Source: Moraxella bovis
GTDB taxonomy: Bacteria; Pseudomonadota; Gammaproteobacteria; Pseudomonadales; Moraxellaceae
Reading direction: 5' to 3'
Assembly (NCBI RefSeq): GCF_002014975.1
Contig: NZ_MUXV01000016.1
Coordinates: 1-21,638, forward strand
Length of the DNA stretch: 21,638 bases
A program made the position numbers and the translations under genes. Under the pieces are notes generated by a model. The model saw only the letters and a list, made by a program, of their open reading frames with translations. It had not been told where the DNA came from and searched no databases. Each line of letters begins with the position of its first letter. The stretch's first letter is position 1. Shown here piece after piece: positions 7,511 to 14,439 of the stretch.

Positions 7511-10126
7511 CTAGAACTCATAGGTTAGCGATAACGCGTAGTTACGACCGGGGGCAGTATAGCGGTTAAAGCCATGACCTTCACTGTCCACCAAACTATT
7601 GACACTGGTTGTGGCAAACTGACGTAAGGTTTCCCATGGAATGTATTTTTCATTGGTGATGTTATAAATGCCTGCATTTAAAATCCAGTTTTTATCCTTG
7701 CCAAATTTCTTCGACCCATAAACATCAAACAGTAGAGTGGATTTACTACGATTGACCACGTCATAGATCTTGACCTCTTCTGTGTAGCCGTCCGCCACCC
7801 TATCAATTTTATAGTAATCGCCCACAGCGCTGTCATAATCATAAAAACCACCATAACTACAAAAACCTGCATAGAAAGTGCTATTACAATAAACTTTGTC
7901 TTCTTTGTATTTAAGTCTGGTGTCTAAATATTTGGCATCGGAGGATTTTTTGGCTTGAGTATAACGTACCTTGCCATGAATCTCCCAGTCATTATTTGGG
8001 CTATAATAATTAAGACCAAGCATGAACATACCTGGAACCGCCGCTAGGGTATTAACCTCTTTTACACCATTAAAATCAGTCATTACCAAAGCCTTGTCTT
8101 TGGAAAAATGATAATCAGCCGTCAAATCCAAATTCCCATCAAGTTTTGACCATGCCGAAAAATCAGCTTTCATGCCGAATTTTAAACCCTTAATCTCTGC
8201 CCCATCAAGATTGTTAGATTGTAAGCAGGTGTGATTTGAGCAGCCAAGCACTCGGTCATTGCGATTGCTATTCCAATATTTGGTGTGAATAAAGTCTTCG
8301 TATTTAGTTATATATCCACCCAAAGTCAAGGTAAGCTCATTTTTAGGCTTAAATTCCAGCTCCAGTTCATGCGTCAAAGACGTTTCAGGCGTTAGATTAT
8401 AGTTTGGTACTTGCTCGTTGGCATTAATAGTGAAGTTGCTATAAATCTGACTGACAGTTGGCGCTAAAAATCCTGTGCCAACTTTATAGCGTGCGGTCAG
8501 CCTGTCCTCAATCAATTGGTAATCAAGCATGGCATTCCAAGTAATGTGGTCGAACTTACTTTCTTTGTTATGTGTGCCAGCACGATAGGCATCACAAAAA
8601 ACAGACTGGGCGTTATTGCTCACACAAGTGCCATAAGCCTTAGCATCTTCGGTCAAACTAGTTACTCTGCTACCAACCTTATCTCCTTGTAAATAGGGGC
8701 GATAACGCAAGTTATCATAACGCACACCCACCGCCGCCTTAAATCGGTCATTAAAATAGATGTTATCACCTAAAGCAAGATGATAAATGTCTTTCTTAGC
8801 ATCAGGAAAAGCAAAGTTGACAAAACTGCCATCCACATCAAATTTATTATCCACATAATTTAAATAATGGGCGGTACTAGTATAGTCTTGCTTAGCGTGA
8901 CTGCCTATCAGATAAAATTGATGTGCACCCAATCTGCCCCAATCAAACGATAGTGAATCTAGTCTTAGAGTCAGTTGTGCGGTGTCGTTGGTAATGGGGC
9001 GATATTCTCGATAAGATAGTTCAGGATTGTCAATTCTTGAGCGCCCAAAACCCAGATAATACTCCCAAGTGTCCGCCAGTCCCAATACTTCGCTTTTGGT
9101 ATAGTCTAAGTTTAACTTACTTAACCAACGACTGGACTCTGGTAGGTACTGATAATTTACTCCATAATTTTTAAGCTCCTCTTTATCATGCGCAAAACGT
9201 GTGCTTGAGCCGTTACGCGAGCCGTAAGTGTGCTTGCTTTGGGTGTTCATGTGATTGGTTTTTTCTTGATACATGCCATGTAAACCAACCCGATGATTAT
9301 CATTGATATGATAATAAAATTTTGCAAGGACGCTATCTTGCTCATAGGCTAATGCATCAGGATGAACCAGACTGGTTGTGCCGTTAGGCATCTCATCAAG
9401 GCTAAACTCGTAAATTGGATTGAGTTTATTTTTATCATGGCGCTTCATGTCATGATTTTTCAGCTCATGACCCTCACGATGAGCATAATTTAACAAAAAC
9501 TCCGCTTTATCATACACGCCTGCCAAGCCCACCGCGGTCAACAGCTCTTCGTTTTTGGTGGTGTAACCCACTTTGGCATAACCGCCCAAATTGCCATTTT
9601 TGACCATACTAACAGGCTCTTTGGTCATATAAGATACCGAACCACCAACTGCACCTGACCCTGAAAGTAGACTATCAGAGCCTGTAGCGATACGCACATT
9701 ACCCATCATCTCTAAGTCTGGGTTAAATCGTCCTTCGTATTGATAGCCGTAAGGAGAGAATATTTCATTCACCTCCACTTCAGGTAGTGCCACGCCATCA
9801 ATGTTCATCGCCACACGGTTGCCATCCACACCACGAATGGCAAAGCCTTTATTGCCATAACGACCCACTTCTGCCACATCTACTTCGGTGTTATAACGAA
9901 CAAGATCTTGGCTGTTTTGTGCCATTTGTTCGTTGAGTTCACGGCGAGTTACAATGGTTTCGCCCACTTCCTCTTGGGGTGTGCGACTAATAGTAATCGT
10001 CTCATGTCCAAGATGAACTTTAGGTTCTAGGCTGTCATCAGCATGAGCCTGTATGGTGTGGCACATCATGGTGGTGGTGATGAGTAGGGCGAGCAATGAT
10101 TTTTTGGGGAGGTTGTATTGATGCAT
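7511..10126 (-). CDS. TonB-dependent haemoglobin/haem receptor family protein
   Basis: An 871-residue outer-membrane receptor of the haemoglobin/transferrin/lactoferrin TonB-dependent family. After a signal peptide (ending about CHTIQAHA) comes a TonB-box-like ETITISRT, then the plug with GFAIRGVDGNRVAMNIDGV, which is characteristic of HmbR/HgbA-type haemoglobin receptors. The barrel carries GFLAPT and NYNLTPETS, equivalents of the FRAP and NPNL boxes. There are paired cysteines (CVSNNAQSVFC, CSNHTC, CNSTFYAGFC) that probably staple extracellular loops, and the last strand ends in YEF. The Moraxella haemoglobin receptor MhuA is the obvious comparison, but I cannot confirm orthology. I chose the ATG at 10126: the longer reading starts with TTG and lacks a proper signal peptide. 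A Fur-like palindrome and its own terminator bracket the gene. Confidence 0.88.
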   Translation of the reverse strand: MHQYNLPKKSLLALLITTTMMCHTIQAHADDSLEPKVHLGHETITISRTPQEEVGETIVTRRELNEQMAQNSQDLVRYNTEVDVAEVGRYGNKGFAIRGVDGNRVAMNIDGVALPEVEVNEIFSPYGYQYEGRFNPDLEMMGNVRIATGSDSLLSGSGAVGGSVSYMTKEPVSMVKNGNLGGYAKVGYTTKNEELLTAVGLAGVYDKAEFLLNYAHREGHELKNHDMKRHDKNKLNPIYEFSLDEMPNGTTSLVHPDALAYEQDSVLAKFYYHINDNHRVGLHGMYQEKTNHMNTQSKHTYGSRNGSSTRFAHDKEELKNYGVNYQYLPESSRWLSKLNLDYTKSEVLGLADTWEYYLGFGRSRIDNPELSYREYRPITNDTAQLTLRLDSLSFDWGRLGAHQFYLIGSHAKQDYTSTAHYLNYVDNKFDVDGSFVNFAFPDAKKDIYHLALGDNIYFNDRFKAAVGVRYDNLRYRPYLQGDKVGSRVTSLTEDAKAYGTCVSNNAQSVFCDAYRAGTHNKESKFDHITWNAMLDYQLIEDRLTARYKVGTGFLAPTVSQIYSNFTINANEQVPNYNLTPETSLTHELELEFKPKNELTLTLGGYITKYEDFIHTKYWNSNRNDRVLGCSNHTCLQSNNLDGAEIKGLKFGMKADFSAWSKLDGNLDLTADYHFSKDKALVMTDFNGVKEVNTLAAVPGMFMLGLNYYSPNNDWEIHGKVRYTQAKKSSDAKYLDTRLKYKEDKVYCNSTFYAGFCSYGGFYDYDSAVGDYYKIDRVADGYTEEVKIYDVVNRSKSTLLFDVYGSKKFGKDKNWILNAGIYNITNEKYIPWETLRQFATTSVNSLVDSEGHGFNRYTAPGRNYALSLTYEF

Positions 10127-10238
10127 AGAGCCATGCCTATAAAAATAAAACAAATGTACTGTGGTTATTATCAAGCTGTAAGAATACATACAAAATGACA
10201 ACAAACAAGGTACTTTACCTTAAAAAATTATCTTTGTA

Positions 10239-10257
10239 AATAATAACAGTTATTATC
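10239..10257 (-). promoter_or_regulatory. Fur-like operator
   Basis: ATAATAACAGTTATTAT is a perfect 8-1-8 palindrome (10240-10256). On the minus strand the 19-mer matches the Fur consensus GATAATGATAATCATTATC at 13 of 19 positions. It lies immediately downstream of the -10 box of the receptor promoter, about 110 bp before the start codon. Iron-dependent repression of a haem/haemoglobin receptor is expected. Fur itself is inferred. Confidence 0.65.
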
Positions 10258-10285
10258 TTTATATTTATTTGTAAAAATCTAGCAA
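10258..10285 (-). promoter_or_regulatory. Promoter of the haemoglobin-type receptor gene
   Basis: On the minus strand, TTGCTA is separated by 16 bp from TATAAA, followed at once by the Fur-like palindrome. The predicted transcript has an untranslated leader of more than 100 nt before the ATG at 10126. Confidence 0.6.
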
Positions 10286-10371
10286 ATGCTTTTATTTGAT
10301 GTTTGGGTGTTTATCGTTTAAAAAATAAGCGTATGATGATGGATAAAAGGGAAGTACAGCTTGGCAGTTTA

Positions 10372-10400
10372 CTTGAAATTTGCCGACATAATCGCCATAA
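10372..10400 (+). promoter_or_regulatory. Putative promoter of the basic 220-residue protein gene
   Basis: TTGAAA is separated by 17 bp from CATAAT, ending 51 bp before the ATG at 10452. The motif fits sigma70 well, but no other support is available. Confidence 0.45.
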
Positions 10401-10451
10401 TATAAAGATGGTTTTTAATGATATAAAAGTACGCTAAGAGTAGGCAATCTT

Positions 10452-11114
10452 ATGGCAAAGCAATCCGACAAGCAGGCAGAGCAGGGCGTGATGACAGATG
10501 ATGTGTCTGTCTCTACCCAAACGCACCCGCAAGACAAACCCAAACGCACCCGCAAGAAAAAAGACCCAGCAGATGTCGCCCTTGATGTACAAGTAGGCGA
10601 TGTGTCAGCGGTGAGCGACACCGCAGGTCAGCCAAAAAGCACAAAAGCAAGAGCTAAGGCAAACCAAAACAAACCAAAACAAACCAGAACCAGTCAAGCC
10701 AAAAACACCGAAGATGCTGACAATCAAGCCAAAAGCCAAACCGACAATCAAACTGCCAAGCCAAAACGCACCCGCAAAAAAGCAGTCAAGGCAGACATCA
10801 GCGAAGAAACTCATGCACAGCAGGGCGATGAGTTAGCCACAGATGAGCGGGGCAGACCACGTTTTGGTGCCAAAGAAGCCATTTTGGAATTTGTTGAAGT
10901 GGAGAGTGGCTCGCTCGTCCTGCGAGAAGTGGGGACGGATGAAGCGTTGGTGAGTATTGCCTTTGCTGATAAGGTCAAGGACATGGTTGGAGCGGAGCAT
11001 ATCCAAAGTATCGGTCAGCACATGATTTCGGCGGCGATAGCCACGGTCATGGAACGCCAAATGCGACAATACCATGCCCATGTCTATGACGAAGCTCCCA
11101 AGCGATTTAGTTGA
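10452..11114 (+). CDS. Unrecognised protein with Lys/Arg-rich N-terminal half
   Basis: I do not recognise this 220-residue protein. Residues 1 to about 125 are low-complexity and strongly basic, rich in Lys, Gln, Thr, Ala and Arg. They carry two KPKRTRKK motifs (about 29-36 and 104-110), similar in style to histone-H1-like or AlgP-like tails that bind nucleic acid. From about residue 128 (DERGRPRFGAKEAI) the composition changes to an ordered, mixed alpha/beta domain ending in MERQMRQYHAHVYDEAPKRFS. There is no signal peptide or membrane segment, so it is probably cytoplasmic. Coding bias and a plausible promoter support it as a real gene. It is monocistronic and followed at once by a MITE. 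Nucleic-acid binding is a guess from charge alone. Confidence 0.75.
   Translation: MAKQSDKQAEQGVMTDDVSVSTQTHPQDKPKRTRKKKDPADVALDVQVGDVSAVSDTAGQPKSTKARAKANQNKPKQTRTSQAKNTEDADNQAKSQTDNQTAKPKRTRKKAVKADISEETHAQQGDELATDERGRPRFGAKEAILEFVEVESGSLVLREVGTDEALVSIAFADKVKDMVGAEHIQSIGQHMISAAIATVMERQMRQYHAHVYDEAPKRFS
10516..10557 (+). repeat. Near-tandem 19-bp DNA duplication read in two frames
   Basis: CCCAAACGCACCCGCAAGA occurs at 10516-10534 and again at 10539-10557, 23 bp apart. A third, slightly changed copy starts near 10764. Because the spacing is not a multiple of three, the first copy encodes TQTHPQD and the second PKRTRK. The DNA, not the peptide, was duplicated. Confidence 0.75.
10661..10690 (+). 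repeat. Three 10-bp tandem units in the basic-tail coding region
   Basis: AAACCAAAAC, AAACCAAAAC and AAACCAGAAC follow each other inside the Lys-rich part of the 220-residue protein gene. A change of one unit would shift the frame. Confidence 0.7.
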
Positions 11115-11125
11115 TTGGCTGGTTA

Positions 11126-11329
11126 GGGCGTGCCTGCCCTTTATAACACTATTTACAACATAGAAATATTTTACAAATAAATCAATCGTTTTTGCATGAA
11201 AAATGGCTAAATCTTGTTTTTCATCGTCAAAAACTTGCTTGATAGAATAACTATCAACCTGCGTTTTTTCCTTGAAAAACGTGCGATTTCCCCTATTTTT
11301 CATTGCAAATACAAAAGGCAGGCACGCCC
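11126..11329. mobile_element. MITE-like element, copy 2 (204 bp)
   Basis: The terminal inverted repeats GGGCGTGCCTGCC and GGCAGGCACGCCC are perfect over 13 bp and flanked by TA on both sides (11124-11125, 11330-11331). Its reverse complement aligns with the element at 2530-2749 along the whole length, including the long shared block around CGCACGTTTTTCAAGG and the AAGATTTAGCCATTTTTCAT segment. Overall identity by eye is roughly three quarters, so the copies are old. It fills most of the gap between the basic 220-residue protein gene and orn, 15 bp after the stop codon of the former. Confidence 0.85.
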
Positions 11330-11378
11330 TAAAAGTGGGGCGGTTGTCCCATTTTGTTTTTATTCCTTGCTTTTTCTT

Positions 11379-11384
11379 TATAAT
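11379..11384 (+). promoter_or_regulatory. Putative -10 box of orn
   Basis: A consensus TATAAT lies 43 bp before the orn start and 50 bp outside the MITE. No clear -35 hexamer is visible at the right spacing. Confidence 0.4.
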
Positions 11385-11426
11385 ATCAGATTGTCCAAGA
11401 GATAATTTACCCAAATTAGGAACATC

Positions 11427-12011
11427 ATGTCCAAGATTCATATCACGCACCCCAAACCCACCCAAAAACCCAAAAAAGCACTCATTTGGATTGACTTAGA
11501 AATGACAGGGCTTGACACCCAAAAAGATGAGATTATTGAGATTGCGACCATTGTTACCGATGATAATCTTAACATTCTTGCCGAAGGTCCTGTGTTTGCC
11601 ATCAAAGTCCCCGATACGGTGCTAAACGGCATGGACGAATGGTGTACTCGTCAGCACCGAGAGTCGGGTCTTACCGACCGTGTCCGCCGTAGTGCGGTAA
11701 CATTGGCAGATGCCGAGCAGGCGACCATTGAATTTTTGTCAAAGTGGGTGGATAAAGGGGTGTCACCCATGTGTGGTAATTCCATTTGTCAAGACAGACG
11801 CTTTTTGGCAAGACAAATGCCCACGCTTGAAGCGTTTTTTCATTATCGTAACTTAGATGTGTCTAGTGTCAAAGAGTTGTGCTATCGCTGGCGACCTGAT
11901 GTCGCTCGTGGCTATCAAAAGGGCGGTACGCATCTGGCGTTAGATGATATTAGAGATTCTATTCGTGAGTTACGCCATTATCGTGAGCATTTTTTTAAAT
12001 TGCTAGATTGA
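11427..12011 (+). CDS. orn: Oligoribonuclease Orn
   Basis: A 3'-to-5' exoribonuclease that degrades dinucleotides and other very short RNAs, the last step of RNA turnover and of c-di-GMP breakdown via pGpG. The DEDDh active site is complete: D23 and E25 in WIDLEMTG, D123 in CQDRRF, H169 and D173 or D174 in THLALDD. At 194 residues it is slightly longer than the usual 180 or so, owing to an N-terminal Lys/Pro extension of about 15 residues. AGGA precedes the ATG by six bases. The end of the gene and its stop codon lie within a 20-bp tandem duplication. Cytoplasmic and often essential in gammaproteobacteria. Confidence 0.96.
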   Translation: MSKIHITHPKPTQKPKKALIWIDLEMTGLDTQKDEIIEIATIVTDDNLNILAEGPVFAIKVPDTVLNGMDEWCTRQHRESGLTDRVRRSAVTLADAEQATIEFLSKWVDKGVSPMCGNSICQDRRFLARQMPTLEAFFHYRNLDVSSVKELCYRWRPDVARGYQKGGTHLALDDIRDSIRELRHYREHFFKLLD

Positions 12012-12029
12012 TTTTTAAATTGCTAGATT
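11990..12029 (+). repeat. 20-bp tandem duplication at the orn stop codon
   Basis: TTTTTAAATTGCTAGATT occurs twice at a 20-bp period, with 18 of 20 unit positions identical. The first unit encodes the last residues of Orn (FKLLD) and the second lies just after the stop. Confidence 0.75.
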
Positions 12030-12066
12030 AATTTGACGTTAGTCATTCTCTGATTTGAATAAATAA

Positions 12067-12993
12067 ATGACGTTATTAAAAATCATTCGGCTGATGATAT
12101 TGGCAGGCGTGGTGTTGGTGCTTGGGTTTTTCTCCTATCAGACCCACACCGAGCCACAGGTTCGCTACAACAGCTTGATTCATCGGCTGACTTATCCGAC
12201 CGATTTGCGAGTGCGATATCGTATTGGCGATGTGGATGAGCGTTTTGGGCTAAGCCGTGATGAAGTCAAACGCCTTGCCCATGAAGCGGTGATGATATGG
12301 CATGACGGCACAGGTCGGCAGTGGTTCGTCTATGATGACAGTGCAAAAGTAAGTATCAATCTCATCTATGATGAGCGACAAATGGAAACTACAGCACGCC
12401 AACAAATCAAGCAAGAGCTTGACACGCTGCAACAAAATCACAAGCGAGATTCGGACAATCTGGCACGCCAAAGACAGGCGTTGCATGATGAGTTTTACCA
12501 TTTGCAAACCGAGCTGACCGCTTGGCAAGAGCAATATAACCAAATCATTCATCTTATTAATCACACCCGTGACCCAAACGAACGCCAACGCTTGCTAGGC
12601 ATAGAAAAGCAGTTGCGAGCCAATCAGCAAGCCCTAAATGCCAAAATTGACGCTTATCAGCTCTCCCAAGACGCCTTTAACCAAGCGGTAGATGGCATTA
12701 ATCATAAGGCGGGGCATATCAATCACGCCATTGACCATGCCAATGCTCGCCTAACGCCTCGAGAGTTTCATAAGGGGCAGTTTGACGGGCATAAGATTGA
12801 TATTTATGAATTTGAAAATATCGATGATTTGCGGTTGGTGCTGGCTCATGAGCTGGGTCATGCCCTTAGTATCGGGCATAATGATGACCCGACCGCGCTG
12901 ATGTATCCTTATGCCAATGAGCAGGATTTGCATAATTTTGAGCTAAAACAGGCGGACATTGATTTGTTAAATGAGCGGACGTTGTATCGGTAG
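12067..12993 (+). CDS. Membrane-anchored metzincin-type zinc protease with coiled-coil insert
   Basis: A 308-residue protein with an N-terminal hydrophobic segment (about residues 5-24) serving as a signal anchor, so the rest is probably periplasmic. The C-terminal part holds the metzincin zinc site HELGHALSIGH (H261, E262, H265, H271) followed by a Met-turn at M279 (ALMYP), as in matrixins (M10A). Residues about 45-105 resemble the N-terminal half of a matrixin domain (FGLSRDEVKRLAHEAVMIWHDG). They are separated from the zinc site by a long, Gln/Glu/Lys-rich, probably coiled-coil insert of about 120 residues (100-220). All catalytic residues are present. The substrate is unknown. The ribosome-binding site is weak. 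It lies 55 bp after orn on the same strand. Confidence 0.82.
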   Translation: MTLLKIIRLMILAGVVLVLGFFSYQTHTEPQVRYNSLIHRLTYPTDLRVRYRIGDVDERFGLSRDEVKRLAHEAVMIWHDGTGRQWFVYDDSAKVSINLIYDERQMETTARQQIKQELDTLQQNHKRDSDNLARQRQALHDEFYHLQTELTAWQEQYNQIIHLINHTRDPNERQRLLGIEKQLRANQQALNAKIDAYQLSQDAFNQAVDGINHKAGHINHAIDHANARLTPREFHKGQFDGHKIDIYEFENIDDLRLVLAHELGHALSIGHNDDPTALMYPYANEQDLHNFELKQADIDLLNERTLYR

Positions 12994-13050
12994 TTTATTG
13001 TTAATTAAAAAAACTTTTGTTTAATATAATTCACTTTTGGCAAATTCACC

Positions 13051-13745
13051 TCATGACTGCCATGATACGCTTGCATGGTGTGTATTATGATTTGCTCGCT
13101 TGCTACTTATGCCAAATAGATTGCTTACATAACCAATCGTGCTTTTGTGCTTTTTATAATAAAGACCGTCATCACTAAATTCCACATAATACAACACGAT
13201 TTTGTACCATGTTTGGGTGCGTTGTTTTATCTCGGCATGATAAATTCTATCAAAACCGATGACCGTTTTTTCACGGTCGGTATAATGCTTGATAAAAGCG
13301 ATATGCTCTTAATCATCGTCTCATGATGTCGCCACATAAGAATATGAGCGTACAACAAAAACAAGGCAAATCTGGCAAATATAGTCTGCCAACTTTGAAA
13401 TAATACTGTGTCAAACTCGCTCTTAGTAATACTTGTACAACTTCGCTCGTTTTCCTTGTCTTATTTCAAATTTGTTTGACTATAATAAAAAATCACCGTA
13501 ACGGGCAGGGCGTTTAAAAATGACTGATTGCCCATAAAAATATTGAGCCACACATTGCCAAGGCTGATTGCCAGTACACCAAATATCAACAACGTTGGCA
13601 AATGCTGTAATAGCACCATGCTGTCATCAAACTCATGGCAAATCGGGTAATTCCTAGGGTGCTTTGGGTAAAACTCATACATGACCGAAAAGCCGTCTTT
13701 GGCGATGTCGGCGGTTTTACCGTCCATGTGGGTGGGGTTGGTATG
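13051..13745 (-). pseudogene. Remnant of a membrane-protein gene, interrupted by an inverted-repeat element
   Basis: Three pieces on the minus strand seem to belong to one gene. The first, 13727 down to 13485, begins MDGKTADIAKDG, has YPKHPRNYPI and a membrane segment LPTLLIFGVLAISLGNVWL, and ends ALPVTVIF. After the inverted-repeat element at 13380-13484 the reading resumes as ARFALFLLYAHILMWRHHE, a plausible continuation. A frameshift near 13309 leads to EHIAFIKHYTDREK and VLYYVEFSDDGLYYKK, ending at a TGA at 13051-13053. The 5' end is missing and runs into the toxin gene. The V-x-x-YPKHP and YYVEFSDDG patterns vaguely recall DUF3592-type proteins, but I cannot assign a family. Confidence 0.55.
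13380..13484. mobile_element. 105-bp inverted-repeat element (MITE-like)
   Basis: The ends are TATAGTC and GACTATA. Inside them is a second pair of arms, TTTGAAATAA and TTATTTCAAA, separated from the tips by seven less conserved bases on each side. The core is non-coding. It interrupts a decayed membrane-protein gene and supplies the codons YSQTNLK and a stop to the upstream fragment. Similar short elements are common in Moraxellaceae as far as I recall; copy number here cannot be judged from one window. Confidence 0.7.
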
Positions 13746-13746
13746 G

Positions 13747-14109
13747 TCAGATTAGGCGGTCTATACTAGGTAGTTCAAAAGGTGGGTAAGCGGACATATC
13801 CACGATGACAATCTCATCATCAAAACGCTGATAATGCAAAATGTATTCACTGGCCATGTCGCCAAATTCGCCTGCATAATCAGGTATACCGATATGATAA
13901 TGCCACAGGCGATAGGCTTGGGCATATTTGACTTTTTGTAGCCAATTTGGGTCATCAGTGGGGACATTGTCTGATGATTTGTTGCGTCCTTGCAAGTTGT
14001 TAAGTCCAAACTGTTTGACGTGTTCTACGAACAAACCGATTTTAATTTGGTCGGCTTTTGGATAATTTTTTAGTCATAATTTAAATTGTGGGGTAAAAAT
14101 AACTTTCAT
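13747..14109 (-). pseudogene. YafO-like type II toxin gene with an in-frame stop at codon 12
   Basis: Read from the ATG at 14109, the frame gives MKVIFTPQFKL, then TGA (14076-14074). It continues open as LKNYPKADQIKIGLFVEHV, FGLNNLQGRNKSSDNVP, AYRLWHYHIGIP and IVDMSAYPPFELP, for 120 codons in total. The GRN...DNVP, RLWHYHIG and PPF patterns and the size suggest a YafO-like mRNA interferase, moderately certain. The ATG overlaps the antitoxin stop by four bases (ATGA), which shows where the original start lies. The nonsense codon should silence the toxin. An internal start could still give a shortened product from about residue 35, but no good ribosome-binding site is obvious. Confidence 0.7.
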
Positions 14110-14342
14110 GAATTTACCCATGTCAAAAATTCATCCATATCATCAAAATCAGGCACATCAATACGTCCGCTTTTAATAGATTGGTCTATGCGTGCCAAAT
14201 CAAAATTAAAATCGCCATTGGCATAATTTGGATTGACCGCTTGCTCTAAGGTTTTGACAGCAAAGGCGTGTGATGATATGCCTTGTTGTTTGGCACGGTA
14301 CTCTACCATCATTTGTAATTCTTGGGGGATTTCTACAATCAT
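14106..14342 (-). CDS. Putative type II antitoxin
   Basis: A small 78-residue protein. The N-terminal MIVEIPQELQMMVEYRAKQ with GISSHAFAVKTLEQA looks like a ribbon-helix-helix DNA-binding domain (beta strand then two helices). The acidic C-terminal half, with DFDDMDEFLTWVNS, would be the toxin-neutralising tail. GGAG five bases before the ATG gives a strong ribosome-binding site. Its stop codon overlaps the toxin ATG by four bases, the classic translational coupling of a toxin-antitoxin operon. A TATAAT -10 box sits 30 bp upstream. The antitoxin reads intact although the toxin is broken. The family assignment is an inference from layout and fold-like pattern. Confidence 0.72.
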   Translation of the reverse strand: MIVEIPQELQMMVEYRAKQQGISSHAFAVKTLEQAVNPNYANGDFNFDLARIDQSIKSGRIDVPDFDDMDEFLTWVNS

Positions 14343-14371
14343 GACATCTCCATGATAATAATATATCGCCG

Positions 14372-14377
14372 ATTATA
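14372..14377 (-). promoter_or_regulatory. -10 box of the toxin-antitoxin operon
   Basis: A consensus TATAAT on the minus strand, 30 bp upstream of the antitoxin start. The -35 region is weak, which would suit an autoregulated operon. Confidence 0.45.
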
Positions 14378-14395
14378 CCAATATTTTTCACCAAT

Positions 14396-14419
14396 AAAAA
14401 CCCACTGTATGACAGTGGG
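14396..14419 (-). terminator. Terminator of hslO
   Basis: On the minus strand, CCCACTG and CAGTGGG form a perfect 7-bp stem around TCATA, followed by TTTTTATT. It lies 20 bp after the hslO stop codon. Confidence 0.9.
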
Positions 14420-14439
14420 CGTTGGTGGGGTGGGACGTA

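Noticed and set aside
10127..10204. Upstream TTG start for the haemoglobin-type receptor
   Set aside because: It adds an odd hydrophobic extension before a normal signal peptide; the ATG at 10126 gives standard topology.
10833..11465. Minus-strand 210-codon frame across the basic-protein gene, MITE and orn start
   Set aside because: It crosses two genes and a repeat in antisense with no family features.
11272..11499. Plus-strand 75-codon frame beginning MKNVRFPLFF
   Set aside because: It starts in MITE copy 2 and overlaps the start of orn in another frame; no ribosome-binding site or family pattern.
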